Source: Tsukamurella asaccharolytica (GTDB taxonomy: Bacteria; Actinomycetota; Actinomycetes; Mycobacteriales; Mycobacteriaceae). Taken from it: a stretch of 64,000 nt of DNA. The notes beneath the pieces were generated by a model, which was not told the DNA's origin, did not search any database, and saw nothing but the letters and a program-made list of their open reading frames with translations. Below, one piece after another: positions 23,382 through 31,167 of this stretch. The DNA lies in assembly GCF_007858435.1 (NCBI RefSeq), contig NZ_VIGW01000002.1, positions 186,001 through 250,000 of the forward strand. The letters are read 5' to 3'. The stretch's first letter is position 1. The number at the start of each line of letters is the position of its first letter. The position numbers and the translations under genes are program-made.

Positions 23382-23387
23382 AGCCTA
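23382..23387 (-). promoter_or_regulatory. -10 box of dacB (leaderless)
   Basis: TAGGCT on the minus strand, 6 nt before the GTG start of dacB. Confidence 0.5.
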
Positions 23388-23481
23388 ACGGCAGCCCGAA
23401 AGCGGGAGCGGAGTGAGCGGTCGGACGGTGATGGCAAAGGGTATCCTCGGCGTGCATGGTTGACGTGAGCGAAGGGAAACA

Positions 23482-23985
23482 ATGAGCGTCGAATTCGAGG
23501 TCACCGTCGAGATCGCCAAGGGCTCGCGGAACAAGTACGAGGTGGACCACAAGACCGGCCGCCTCAAGCTGGACCGCTACCTGTACACGTCGTTCGGCTA
23601 CCCCACCGATTACGGGTACATCGAGGACACCCTGGGCGAGGACGGCGATCCGCTCGACGCTCTGGTGCTGCTGCAGGAGTCGGTGATCCCCGGATCGCTG
23701 GTCGACTGCCGCGCCATCGGCATGTTCAAGATGGAGGACGAGAAGGGCGGCGACGACAAGGTGCTCGTCGTGCCCGCCGGCGATCCCCGCTGGGACTCGA
23801 TCCAGGACATCGGCGACATCGACAAGTTCGAGTTGGACGCGATCGAGCACTTCTTCGTGCACTACAAGGACCTCGAGCCCGGCAAGTTCGTCAAGGGCTC
23901 GTCGTGGGTGGGCAAGAAGGAGGCCGAGGAGGAGATCGCCCGGTCGGTCGCCCGCGCCGAGACCGCCGGGTCCGACGCGCACTGA
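23482..23985 (+). CDS. ppa: Inorganic pyrophosphatase (family I)
   Basis: This hydrolyses pyrophosphate to drive biosynthesis. It is 167 residues, with the family I active-site segment [12 protein letters not shown] (about residues 51-62), preceded by YGYIEDTLG, and metal-binding Asp residues in the DPLD segment and further on. The N-terminal [16 protein letters not shown] is typical. A ribosome binding site (AAGGGAAA) lies about 5 nt before the ATG. The gene is monocistronic, closed by a strong terminator. Confidence 0.97.
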   Translation: MSVEFEVTVEIAKGSRNKYEVDHKTGRLKLDRYLYTSFGYPTDYGYIEDTLGEDGDPLDALVLLQESVIPGSLVDCRAIGMFKMEDEKGGDDKVLVVPAGDPRWDSIQDIGDIDKFELDAIEHFFVHYKDLEPGKFVKGSSWVGKKEAEEEIARSVARAETAGSDAH

Positions 23986-24009
23986 CGCAGGCTTCTCCAC
24001 GTACGAGAG

Positions 24010-24038
24010 AGCGGCGGCGAGGTCTCCTCGCCGCCGCT
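24010..24038 (+). terminator. Terminator after ppa (probably bidirectional)
   Basis: A perfect 13-bp stem (AGCGGCGGCGAGG / CCTCGCCGCCGCT) with a 3-nt loop, followed by the T-rich TTCTCGTCTCTTTCC. It lies between the convergent ppa and lipoprotein genes. Confidence 0.85.
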
Positions 24039-24088
24039 TTCTCGTCTCTTTCCGGCCCGGGTCGGGGTTTCCGACCCGGGCCGAGTCG

Positions 24089-24780
24089 TCAGAGCTTGGC
24101 CGCCACCCGCTTGACGACCTCGTCGAACGTGGCGGTGTCGACGGCGCCGTCGGCGCCCGGGTTGGCGTTCACCATCGCCAGCACGCCGTTCTTGGTGAAG
24201 TACGCCGACGCCGAACGCGCGGTCTGCCCGTTGGTGGTCCGGGCGATCTCGAACACGAAGCCCTGGGCCCCCGAGATCCCCGCGGGGAGATCCTTGCGGA
24301 CCGTCGTCTGCGTGAGCGCCTCGCCGAACGAGATCGAGGCGCATTCGCCGGTGCCGGCCGCTTCGAATGCGGACAGCCGCGCCGAGCTGGGGAGCAGTGT
24401 CACGCCGAACTTGACCACGTTGTCGGCGGACAGGCTCTGCTGGACCCCGAACTTGACGGTGTCGAGCAGCTCCTGCTGCGCGGCGACGTTCTTGTCCTTG
24501 CACGCGGCCGGCGTGATCGCGGCGGCCTGCACCTGACCGACGGACTGCATCGCCGACTGGAACGCCGTGTCGGCGGGCACCGTCGCCACGGTCAGGCCGG
24601 CCGGCACCTCGGCCTGGGCGAGTGCCTTCGCCCCGTCGACCGGCGGGGCGTCCCGTGGGGCTTCCGGCGACGACGAGGAGGTTGTGGAATCGCCCCGCCG
24701 CCGCACGCGGCGAGCACGAGGCCCGACGCGGCGAGCGCCGCGAGGATGCCGAGGGAACGGGTCGGGTCATTGCGGCGCAA
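24089..24780 (-). pseudogene. Lipoprotein gene with a frameshift in a G-run
   Basis: The N-terminal part reads as a classic lipoprotein signal: MRRNDPTRSL, hydrophobic core, lipobox LAAC, then GGG. The frame is then lost at four C's (24693-24696, GGGG on the coding strand). From there another frame continues DSTTSSSSPEAP and about 180 residues of well-formed secreted-protein sequence to a stop at 24089. One extra G would join them. The mature part contains two Cys (AACKDK and GECASIS) that could form a disulfide. Family not recognised. This could be a true mutation, a phase-variable tract, or a sequencing error. It is convergent with ppa. Confidence 0.75.
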
Positions 24781-24815
24781 CGGCTTTCTCCTGCCGATCG
24801 GGGTACCGGAACGCG

Positions 24816-27800
24816 CTAGACCTTACCGAACCGCCTCAGGAACGACGCGGCGAAGGCCGGGTATCCGCCGTCGCGGATCGCGCGGCGCGCGGCGGCGGCG
24901 AGGGACACGAAGAAGTGCTCGTTGTGCAGGGTGCACAGAGTCACGGCGAGGCCCTCGTTCGCGGCGAAGAGGTGGTGCACGTAGGCCCGGGTGAAGGCGT
25001 CGGTCCGGTTGGTCCCACCCGGCCGCTCCTCGGCGGGGTCGAGCGGCCGGAAGTCGGCGCGCAGCGACGGGGCCGTGATGTCCAGGACGCCCGTCGACGT
25101 GTAGACACGGCCCTCGGCGCCGGCCCGCGCGGGCTCGGTGCCGTCGAGCAGGTCGACGCCCGCCTCGATCGCGGCGAGCAGGTCGGCCGGGCCGGCGATG
25201 CCGCCGAGGTAGCGCGGGCGGTCGGTCTCGAGCTCCTCGACGGCGGCACGCAGCAGCGCCGGTTCGTGCGCGGGCGCGGCGATGCCCTCGATCCGGTATC
25301 CGCCGAAGCCCAGCCCCCCGGACCGGCGGTCCTCGTCGGCGAGCCTGCGCAGCGCGCGGGCTGCGGACCGTCGACCCTCGGGATCGGCGCCTCCCGTCAC
25401 GACGGCCCAGAGGGAGAGGGCGTCGTGACGGTCGGCGGTCTGCCAGGCGTGCTCCGCGAGCGCCCGGCGCGCCCACCGCTCCGTCCGTGCGGCATCGTCC
25501 GCGTCGGCGAGCGCGAAGCCGACGTCGAAGCCCATGCGGTGGGCGAGGCGCACCGCATCCTCCGGGCCCCACCGGTGCGGCGAGCCGTCGAGTCGGCCTC
25601 GGAAGGCGATGCCCTCGTCGGTGATCCGCGTCGTGCGCTGCTCTGCCACGGCGGCGGCACCGGTGTCGGCGATCGTGGGCCCGCCCCAGGCCATCGCGGC
25701 GCCGATGCCGCCGGCGCCCTCGATGACGTCGACGCCGGGCTGCAGGTACAGCTCGTGCAGGTCGACGGTCAGCGCCGCGGCACCGAGGCCCGTCAGCTCG
25801 CGCGGGGTGAGGCCGGCGATCGCGCCGCGGCTCGCCACCGGGACGAAGGCGGGCGTGGCGATCTCCCCGCGCGGGAGCACCAGGCCGCCGGCCCGCGCGC
25901 CGCCGGGGCCGCCGGCCTCGACCGTGAACCGCACGGGGTCGGTGGTGCCGGAGGCGCGCAGCCGGGTGTTGCCGGCGATCGCCCGGTAGCCGGTTCTCAG
26001 TTCCGCGAGTTCGGCGGCGAGCGAGGCGTTCTGTGCGCGGAGCTCGTCGATCTCCGAGCGCGGGGCCGGGGGCTGCGCGGGGGTGGACGACAGGGGGACG
26101 GGGCCGGTCGGCGGTTCGGTCACGGTCTCCTCCGTCGCTGCTGTGCCCGCCACCGCTGCCGCGGCGGCGCTGGTCTCCGCGGTCTCGATGCTGTCAGGCG
26201 TCGCGACCGGGCCGGACTCCGGGGTCGTCGCCTCGATGGCCGGCGCGGTGCGGAGCGGGACCGCCTTCCAGAAGAGCACGAGAAGAAGACCGATCGCGGA
26301 AACGACGGCGACGGCGAGGAAGACGACGTCCATCGAGTCCGCGAACCCGGCCTTGAGCGGATGGACCAGGGCGTCGGGCAGCGTCTGCAGCGCGGAGGTG
26401 TCGGACATGACGTCGCTGACGGCGCTGGAGTCGCCGTGCATCAGCTTGGCGGCGAACTCCTGTGCGGCCGGGCCGTCGTTGCCGGCCGCGGCGCGCTGGA
26501 CCGCGGCCATGTACTCCGGGTCTGCGGCGGCGTCGCTCATCCGGGTGCTCATCTTGTTCGGCATCTGGGAGAACAGCACCGACAGGAAGACGGCGACGCC
26601 GAGGGTGCCGCCGATCTGCCGGAAGAAGGTCGCCGCGGCGGTGGAGACGCCCATGTCCCTCGGCGGGAGGATGTTCTGCAACGCGAGCGTGAGCGGCTGC
26701 ATCAGGTTGCCGAGGCCGAAGCCGATCACGGCCGCCCCGGCCATGACCCAGCCGATCTCGACGTCGGCGCTGATGTAGTGCATGCCGAACATGCCGGCCG
26801 TGAGCAGCACCGCGCCGATGACCGGGAAGATCCGGTAGCGCCCCGTCCGCGAGATCATCTGGCCCGCGAGGATGGAGCCGAGCATGAGGCCCGCGACCAT
26901 GGGCAGCATGAGGAAGCCCGCCTTCGTCGGGCTGGCACCGCGGACCACCTGGAAGTACTGAGGCAGCAACGAGATGCCGCCGAACATGGCGGCGCCCACG
27001 ACCATCGAGATGAGCACGCCCTGCGCGAAGATCCGGTTCTTGAAGATGCGGAGCGGGATGATCGCGTCCTCGCCCATGAGCTTCTCGATCAGGACGAACG
27101 CGACGATCCCGACCGCGCCGACGACGTAGCAGGCGATCGCCTTGGTCGAACCCCAGCCCCACTCCTGCCCCTGCTCGGCGACGATGAGCAGCGGCACGAG
27201 GCCGACGGAGAGCGCGATGGCCCCGAACCAGTCGATGCGCACGCCCTCGCGGCGCGTGTGCGGGAGGCGCAGCACGCGGTAGACGACGGCCAGGGCGACG
27301 ATGCCGATCGGCACGTTCACCAGGAAGACCCAGCGCCAGCCGGAGATGCCGAGGATGTTGTCGGCGCCGGAGAACAAGCCGCCGAGCACCGGGCCCAGGA
27401 CCGAGCTGGTGCCGAACACGGCGAGGAAGTAGCCCTGGTACTTCGCCCGCTCGCGGGGCGGCACGATGTCGCCGATGATCGTGAGCGCCAGCGACATCAG
27501 GCCACCGGCACCCAGGCCCTGCACCGCACGGAACGCGGCGAGCTCGTACATCGAGGTGGCCGTGCTGCACAGCAGCGAGCCGACTACGAAGACCGTGATG
27601 GCGAACATGAAGAAGGGCTTGCGGCCGTAGATGTCCGACAGCTTGCCGTAGAGCGGGGTGACGATCGTCGAGGTGATGAGGTACGCGGTGGTGACCCACG
27701 CCTGCAGCTTGTAGCCGTTGAGGTCGTCGGCGATGGTGCGGATCGCGGTGGAGACGATCGTCTGGTCGAGCGCGGCCAGGAACATGCCGGTCATCAGGCC

Positions 27801-27893
27801 CGACAGGATGTAGAGGATCTGCTTGTGCGTGAGGCCGGCGCCCGCGGTCTCCACGCCCGCGGTGTCGCCGCGGTCGGCCGTCGCGGCGGTCAT
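24816..27893 (-). CDS. MFS drug-efflux transporter fused to a degenerate tRNA-guanine transglycosylase domain
   Basis: One open frame of 1,025 residues. Residues ~25-545 form a 14-helix DHA2-type drug:H+ antiporter: LDQTIVSTAIRTIADDL in helix 1, GKLSDIYGRKP as motif A, and a GTSSVLGPVLGGLF antiporter motif. Residues 546-650 are an Ala/Thr/Pro linker with a short coiled coil (SEIDELRAQNASLAAELAELR). Residues ~654-1025 follow the TGT fold: TPAFVPV, GLTPREL, ITDEGIAFRGRLDGS, RPRYLGGIAGPADLL, GVDLLDG, RAYVHHLF and LHNEHFF. Of the TGT catalytic residues, Asp743 (ADTG) and Asp917 (LLDG) remain, but the CxCxxC zinc ligands are missing. It overlaps the marR stop by 4 nt (ATGA), so expression is tied to that repressor. 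Confidence 0.85.
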   Translation of the reverse strand: MTAATADRGDTAGVETAGAGLTHKQILYILSGLMTGMFLAALDQTIVSTAIRTIADDLNGYKLQAWVTTAYLITSTIVTPLYGKLSDIYGRKPFFMFAITVFVVGSLLCSTATSMYELAAFRAVQGLGAGGLMSLALTIIGDIVPPRERAKYQGYFLAVFGTSSVLGPVLGGLFSGADNILGISGWRWVFLVNVPIGIVALAVVYRVLRLPHTRREGVRIDWFGAIALSVGLVPLLIVAEQGQEWGWGSTKAIACYVVGAVGIVAFVLIEKLMGEDAIIPLRIFKNRIFAQGVLISMVVGAAMFGGISLLPQYFQVVRGASPTKAGFLMLPMVAGLMLGSILAGQMISRTGRYRIFPVIGAVLLTAGMFGMHYISADVEIGWVMAGAAVIGFGLGNLMQPLTLALQNILPPRDMGVSTAAATFFRQIGGTLGVAVFLSVLFSQMPNKMSTRMSDAAADPEYMAAVQRAAAGNDGPAAQEFAAKLMHGDSSAVSDVMSDTSALQTLPDALVHPLKAGFADSMDVVFLAVAVVSAIGLLLVLFWKAVPLRTAPAIEATTPESGPVATPDSIETAETSAAAAAVAGTAATEETVTEPPTGPVPLSSTPAQPPAPRSEIDELRAQNASLAAELAELRTGYRAIAGNTRLRASGTTDPVRFTVEAGGPGGARAGGLVLPRGEIATPAFVPVASRGAIAGLTPRELTGLGAAALTVDLHELYLQPGVDVIEGAGGIGAAMAWGGPTIADTGAAAVAEQRTTRITDEGIAFRGRLDGSPHRWGPEDAVRLAHRMGFDVGFALADADDAARTERWARRALAEHAWQTADRHDALSLWAVVTGGADPEGRRSAARALRRLADEDRRSGGLGFGGYRIEGIAAPAHEPALLRAAVEELETDRPRYLGGIAGPADLLAAIEAGVDLLDGTEPARAGAEGRVYTSTGVLDITAPSLRADFRPLDPAEERPGGTNRTDAFTRAYVHHLFAANEGLAVTLCTLHNEHFFVSLAAAARRAIRDGGYPAFAASFLRRFGKV

Positions 27894-28366
27894 TCGCCGT
27901 CCCGCATCAACTTGAGCGCCTGCTCGAACTGCACCAGGGCCCGGTTCCCCAGCGTGACGAACTGGTCGATCTCCTCGTCGGTCCACTGCTCCATGAGGGG
28001 CCGGAGCTTCTCATTGCGCTGCGCCCGGATGACGTCGGCCTTGGCCTTGCCGGCGACGGTGGCGGACACCAGGGCCGCACGGCGGTCGGAGGGGTCCGCG
28101 GTGCGCTCCGCGTAGCCGAGATTGGTCAGCGTGGTCACGTACCGGCTCGCGGTGGAGGGGTCCGTGTGGATCTGCTCCGCGAGCACGGACGAGCGCATCG
28201 GCCCGCCCTTCACCAGCGCGAACAGCGCGGTGTACGCCGCGAGTTCGACACCGTCGGGCGCGACTGCGTGGCGCGTCATCACCGCGTGCCGCTCCTTGAG
28301 CCTGGTGAGTTCGGCGATCACGCCGACCATCCCCTCGATCCGCTCCGCGCGTTCCTCGTCCGTCAT
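27890..28366 (-). CDS. MarR-family transcriptional regulator
   Basis: A 158-residue winged-helix protein. The DNA-binding core includes MRSSVLAEQIHTDPSTASRYVTTLTNLGYAER (recognition helix around residues 68-80) and the wing DPSDRRAALVSAT. It has a good ribosome binding site (GGAGGCGAG) before the ATG. It is translated together with the transporter-TGT fusion through a 4-nt overlap, so it is probably its repressor. Upstream (28,400-28,440) an AT-rich stretch with TACG...CGTA symmetry is a possible operator, but the symmetry is weak. Confidence 0.9.
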   Translation of the reverse strand: MTDEERAERIEGMVGVIAELTRLKERHAVMTRHAVAPDGVELAAYTALFALVKGGPMRSSVLAEQIHTDPSTASRYVTTLTNLGYAERTADPSDRRAALVSATVAGKAKADVIRAQRNEKLRPLMEQWTDEEIDQFVTLGNRALVQFEQALKLMRDGE

Positions 28367-28477
28367 CTCGCCTCCGCAGGTTCCGTCCGGTCACGTCACC
28401 GTGATCGGACATGAAAAACTACGTGCAGCGTACAACTATTAGAAGGGCTAGTCGACTCGGGCGAACCGGCTCGCGCG

Positions 28478-28861
28478 TTACGCCGCCATAAGGGTGGCGA
28501 TCAGGTCCTTGGTGCGGGCGCCGCCCACCGGGCGAAGCACGACCGCGTCGGCGACCTCGGCGGCGTAGACATCGTCGATCAGAGACTTCAGGCCCGACGG
28601 GGTGCCCACGTAGGTGATGCTCTGCGCGCCGGCGCCGCTCGGAGAGTAGCTGGCGCGGGCGTCGGCGGCGTGCTCGTCGATCACCACGTCGACCTCGAGC
28701 GCGACCGCGCCCGGCTCCCGCCCGGCGCGCTCGGCCTCGGCGCGGAGGTAGCCGCGCTGCCGCTGCGCGAGTCGCAGATCGGCGGCGCGGACCCGGGTCA
28801 GGTGCACGGCCCCGGGGTCACCGTCGACGGTGACTACCAGGGCGGGGCGGGAAGCGGTCAT
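28478..28861 (-). CDS. Small protein like the C-terminal part of luciferase-family monooxygenases
   Basis: A 127-residue protein with an excellent ribosome binding site (GGAGGAA) before ATG 28861. AEAERAGREPGAVALEVDVVIDE followed by ITYVGTPSGLKSLIDD and VADAVVLRP resembles the end of bacterial luciferase-like (flavin) monooxygenases, where YVGTP..L and the final FVLRP strand recur; the N-terminal barrel is absent. It is only 14 nt downstream of the cysteine-desulfurase-like gene and so falls under the same SAM-IV riboswitch. This suggests a role in sulfur metabolism with that enzyme (inference). Confidence 0.7.
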   Translation of the reverse strand: MTASRPALVVTVDGDPGAVHLTRVRAADLRLAQRQRGYLRAEAERAGREPGAVALEVDVVIDEHAADARASYSPSGAGAQSITYVGTPSGLKSLIDDVYAAEVADAVVLRPVGGARTKDLIATLMAA

Positions 28862-28875
28862 GGTTCCTCCGGGTA

Positions 28876-30177
28876 TCACTTCGCTCGTGCGGTCAGGTCT
28901 TCGAGGGCGCGCACCAGGCGACGCACATCGTTCTCGCTCGTGCCGAGGCCCAGGCTCGCCCGGACGGCGCCGTCGTAGCACCCCAATCGGTGAACAACGG
29001 GGTGAGCGCAGAACTTCCCGTCGCGCACGCCGATGCCGTACTCCGACGAGAGGAACTGGGCCACCTCGCGGGGCGTGTGACCGTCGACGGTGAAGGCGAC
29101 GATGCCCACCCGCTCGGTGGAGTCGGCCCAGATCTTGAGGGTGCGGACCCCGTCGAGGTTCTCGATCGAACCCAGCAGGAGGTCGGTGAGGAACCGCTCG
29201 TATCGGATGATCGCGTCCTCGCCGAGGCGGGTGATGGCCTCGCACGCAGCGGCGATCGCGACGGCACCCAGTACGTTCGGCGAGCCGGCCTCGTGTCGCG
29301 CGGGACCCGTGTGCCAGGCCACCTCGACCGACTTCGACACGGGCGTACCGATCACCTCGTAGCTGGCGCCGCCGCCGCAGCGGACCGGCTCGGCCTCATC
29401 GAACCAGTCGGCGCGGCCCACGAGCACGCCGGAGCCGAAGGGCGCGTACAGCTTGTGCCCGGAGAAGGCCAGGTAGTCGACTCCACTCTCGCGCAGCGAG
29501 ATCCGACGGTGCGGGACCAGCTGGGCACCGTCGACCGCGATGCGCGCGCCGTGCCGGTGCGCGAGTGCCGCGAGCCGGCGGATCGGCAACACCTCACCCG
29601 TGACGTTGGACGCGCCGGTCACGCTGACCAGGGCGGCGGGTCGCGCGCGAAGCTCCTTCTCGAGCACGTCGAGGGTGTCCTCGATCGACAGCGGCGCGGA
29701 GATCACGCGCGCGCCGATCCGCTTCCACGGCAGGAGGTTCGCGTGGTGCTCGCAGTCAAGGACCACGACCTCGCCGGGGACGCAGCCCGCGAGGAGGTTG
29801 ATCGAATCGGTGGTGTTGCCGGTGAAGATCACGTGGTCGTCGGCGCGGGCGCCCACGAACTCGGCGACGACCTCGCGGGCCCGCTCGTACCGGGAGGTGG
29901 AGCGCTGCGAGAGGTAGCCGGCGCCGCGGTGCACGCTCGCGTACTCGCCGAGCGCCTCCTGGACTGCGGCCTGCACCTCCACCAGCGCCGGGGCGCTCGC
30001 GGCGTAGTCGAAGTTGGCGTAGCGGACGGTCGCGCCGTCGCGGAGCGGGGCGTACTCGTCGGCGCCGGTGACGGCGGCCAGCGGGCCCAGCGGCAGCGGC
30101 GTGCTGTGGGCACCGGCGACGGGCGACGTAACGGTGGGGGCGAGGCAGACGGTGCGCTCGGTGGTGGCGATGCTCAT
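28876..30177 (-). CDS. Class V aminotransferase / cysteine-desulfurase-like enzyme
   Basis: A 433-residue PLP enzyme of the SufS/CsdA group. FDYAASAP opens the fold at about residue 56. The PLP Lys is in FSGHKLYAPFGSGVLVG and the metal-free Asp in VDGAQLVPH. A Cys sits in GKFCAHP, the position of the persulfide-forming Cys of SufS (HHCAQP-type). The N-terminal ~40 residues are an extra, low-complexity extension. No SUF genes are near, and expression from a SAM-IV riboswitch points to methionine/cysteine economy rather than Fe-S assembly. A ribosome binding site AAGGA precedes the ATG by 9 nt. The exact substrate is uncertain. Confidence 0.85.
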   Translation of the reverse strand: MSIATTERTVCLAPTVTSPVAGAHSTPLPLGPLAAVTGADEYAPLRDGATVRYANFDYAASAPALVEVQAAVQEALGEYASVHRGAGYLSQRSTSRYERAREVVAEFVGARADDHVIFTGNTTDSINLLAGCVPGEVVVLDCEHHANLLPWKRIGARVISAPLSIEDTLDVLEKELRARPAALVSVTGASNVTGEVLPIRRLAALAHRHGARIAVDGAQLVPHRRISLRESGVDYLAFSGHKLYAPFGSGVLVGRADWFDEAEPVRCGGGASYEVIGTPVSKSVEVAWHTGPARHEAGSPNVLGAVAIAAACEAITRLGEDAIIRYERFLTDLLLGSIENLDGVRTLKIWADSTERVGIVAFTVDGHTPREVAQFLSSEYGIGVRDGKFCAHPVVHRLGCYDGAVRASLGLGTSENDVRRLVRALEDLTARAK

Positions 30178-30228
30178 GAGAAATGTCCTTCGGTATCAGG
30201 ACGCACGACACCGAACGATGAGTGCCGC

Positions 30229-30344
30229 GAGTCCGCGCTTGCCGTGCGCGGTTCGGCACGGCCAGGTCGTCACCCGGAGCACCCCACCGCGGAGGAGGGT
30301 TGCCGACCAGCGAGCCGGGGCTTGTCACTGGCACTCATGACCTG
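30229..30344 (-). ncRNA. SAM-IV riboswitch
   Basis: On the minus strand the leader matches the actinobacterial SAM-IV class closely. P1 is formed by CAGGTC (30339-30344) and GACCTG (30263-30268). Between them come the characteristic elements AAGCCCCGGCTCGCTGG, CGGCAACCCTCC, CGCGGTGGGGTGCTCCGGG and a 3' part ending GGCAAGCGCGGACTC that closes the pseudoknot region. SAM-IV binds S-adenosylmethionine and normally turns expression off. It lies 51 nt upstream of the cysteine-desulfurase-like start, so the ATG region is probably masked when SAM is high (mechanism inferred). Confidence 0.92.
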
Positions 30345-30349
30345 CGTCG

Positions 30350-30379
30350 AGAATGCCCTGTCGCGCCGCCCGGCGTCAA
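30350..30379 (-). promoter_or_regulatory. Promoter of the riboswitch transcript
   Basis: On the minus strand TTGACG (30374-30379) and CATTCT (30350-30355) are separated by 18 nt. The predicted transcription start falls at about 30343, the first base of the SAM-IV P1 helix. Confidence 0.55.
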
Positions 30380-31060
30380 GGTTCGAATCAGGGCGACGCG
30401 AAACTGCCGGGAGTAGATTCGCCGTGGTGATCGCCTGCTCGCGGGTCTTCTCGTACAGGATGGACGCCCACGAGACCAAGGATTGCTGATCTTCTCCATG
30501 TCTTTCTCGTCTCGATGTGATGGTCACCGGTCCGAGAAGCCATGCATCTGACGCATGGGCACCGGGCCGGCGGTGAAGCGACGGCCCGGGTTGCCGCAGG
30601 TTACGCGGGCATGCCGAACCGACGGCAGTAGCACTGCCGCAGCGATTCGGGGAGCTTGCGCATATCCATGTCGGAAAGCGTATTCAGCGGCGTATGCGAA
30701 GGCCAGTAGTTTTTCGAATACCGCTCGCTGGAGATGGCCGCTACCTGTCTCCGGGCGGCAATCCGCACGCCGGCATGCCGCTCGCCCCACCGCGCCGTCG
30801 CGTCTCTGCAGCTCAGCGGCGGTGCCCTTGACTCCCTGGTCATCACCCGAGTACGCGGCACACCGCCGACTCTGTCCTACGCGCGGGGCGACCTGGTACC
30901 GACCCGGCGCGGCATCCGAACCGCCCGATTCGGCCTGTGGGCCCTTGACGCCGCCGCCACTGAGCCCGCCGACATCGATGCCCAGGGACACAGTTGCTGA
31001 GCAGACCTCGACCTGGACATTTGTGCGACGGCGCCGCAGATCACGGATTCTCCCTGAATC
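30380..31060. other. Long gap without a convincing gene; possible gene remnant
   Basis: About 700 bp with no reading frame that looks like an intact protein. The part at about 30600-30760 is noticeably less GC-rich than its surroundings. On the minus strand it reads a short C-terminus-like peptide (NTLSDMDMRKLPESLRQCY, then a stop at 30601) with no homologous start upstream. This is best explained as the decayed end of an acquired gene. The stretch also holds the palindrome at 30540. Confidence 0.45.
30540..30558. repeat. Short palindrome, family A copy 3
   Basis: CCATGCAT-CTG-ACGCATGG, 8-bp arms with one mismatch, preceded by GAGAAG. The same GAGAAG flank is found, inverted, next to the copy at 43231. 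Confidence 0.6.
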
Positions 31061-31118
31061 ATTTGCGGCTTGCGGCGACGGGACATCGGCGTGTCGCCGA
31101 CGCAAGCTGCAGAAGATT
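31061..31118 (+). repeat. Hairpin repeat, family B copy 1 (upstream of cutC)
   Basis: TTTGCGGCTTGCGGCGAC ... GTCGCCGACGCAAGC, then TGCAGAAGATT. It forms a long stem (GCTTGC-GGCGAC with GTCGCC-GCAAGC). Layout, length and the TGCAGAAGATT end match the repeat at 62762, though the arms carry changes. It lies 50 bp before cutC. Confidence 0.55.
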
Positions 31119-31155
31119 GATCGCAGCCCGTCCGTGCGTCGTTGCACCGGCCACC

Positions 31156-31161
31156 TAGGGT
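31156..31161 (+). promoter_or_regulatory. -10 box of cutC (leaderless)
   Basis: TAGGGT, 6 nt before the cutC ATG, with no Shine-Dalgarno sequence. Confidence 0.55.
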
Positions 31162-31167
31162 GGGCGA

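Noticed and set aside
24567-28115. A very long plus-strand open frame opposite the transporter-TGT fusion
   Set aside because: Its sequence is Arg/Gly/His-rich without domains, whereas the minus strand encodes clear MFS and TGT motifs.
30380-30389. GGTTCGAATC, resembling a tRNA T-loop
   Set aside because: The flanking bases do not form a T-stem (CAAGG against CAGGG fails to pair) and no anticodon or acceptor arm is present.
30734-31000. An 88-codon plus-strand frame in the gap before cutC
   Set aside because: No ribosome binding site, no recognisable motif, and composition like random GC-rich sequence; too weak to list as a gene.
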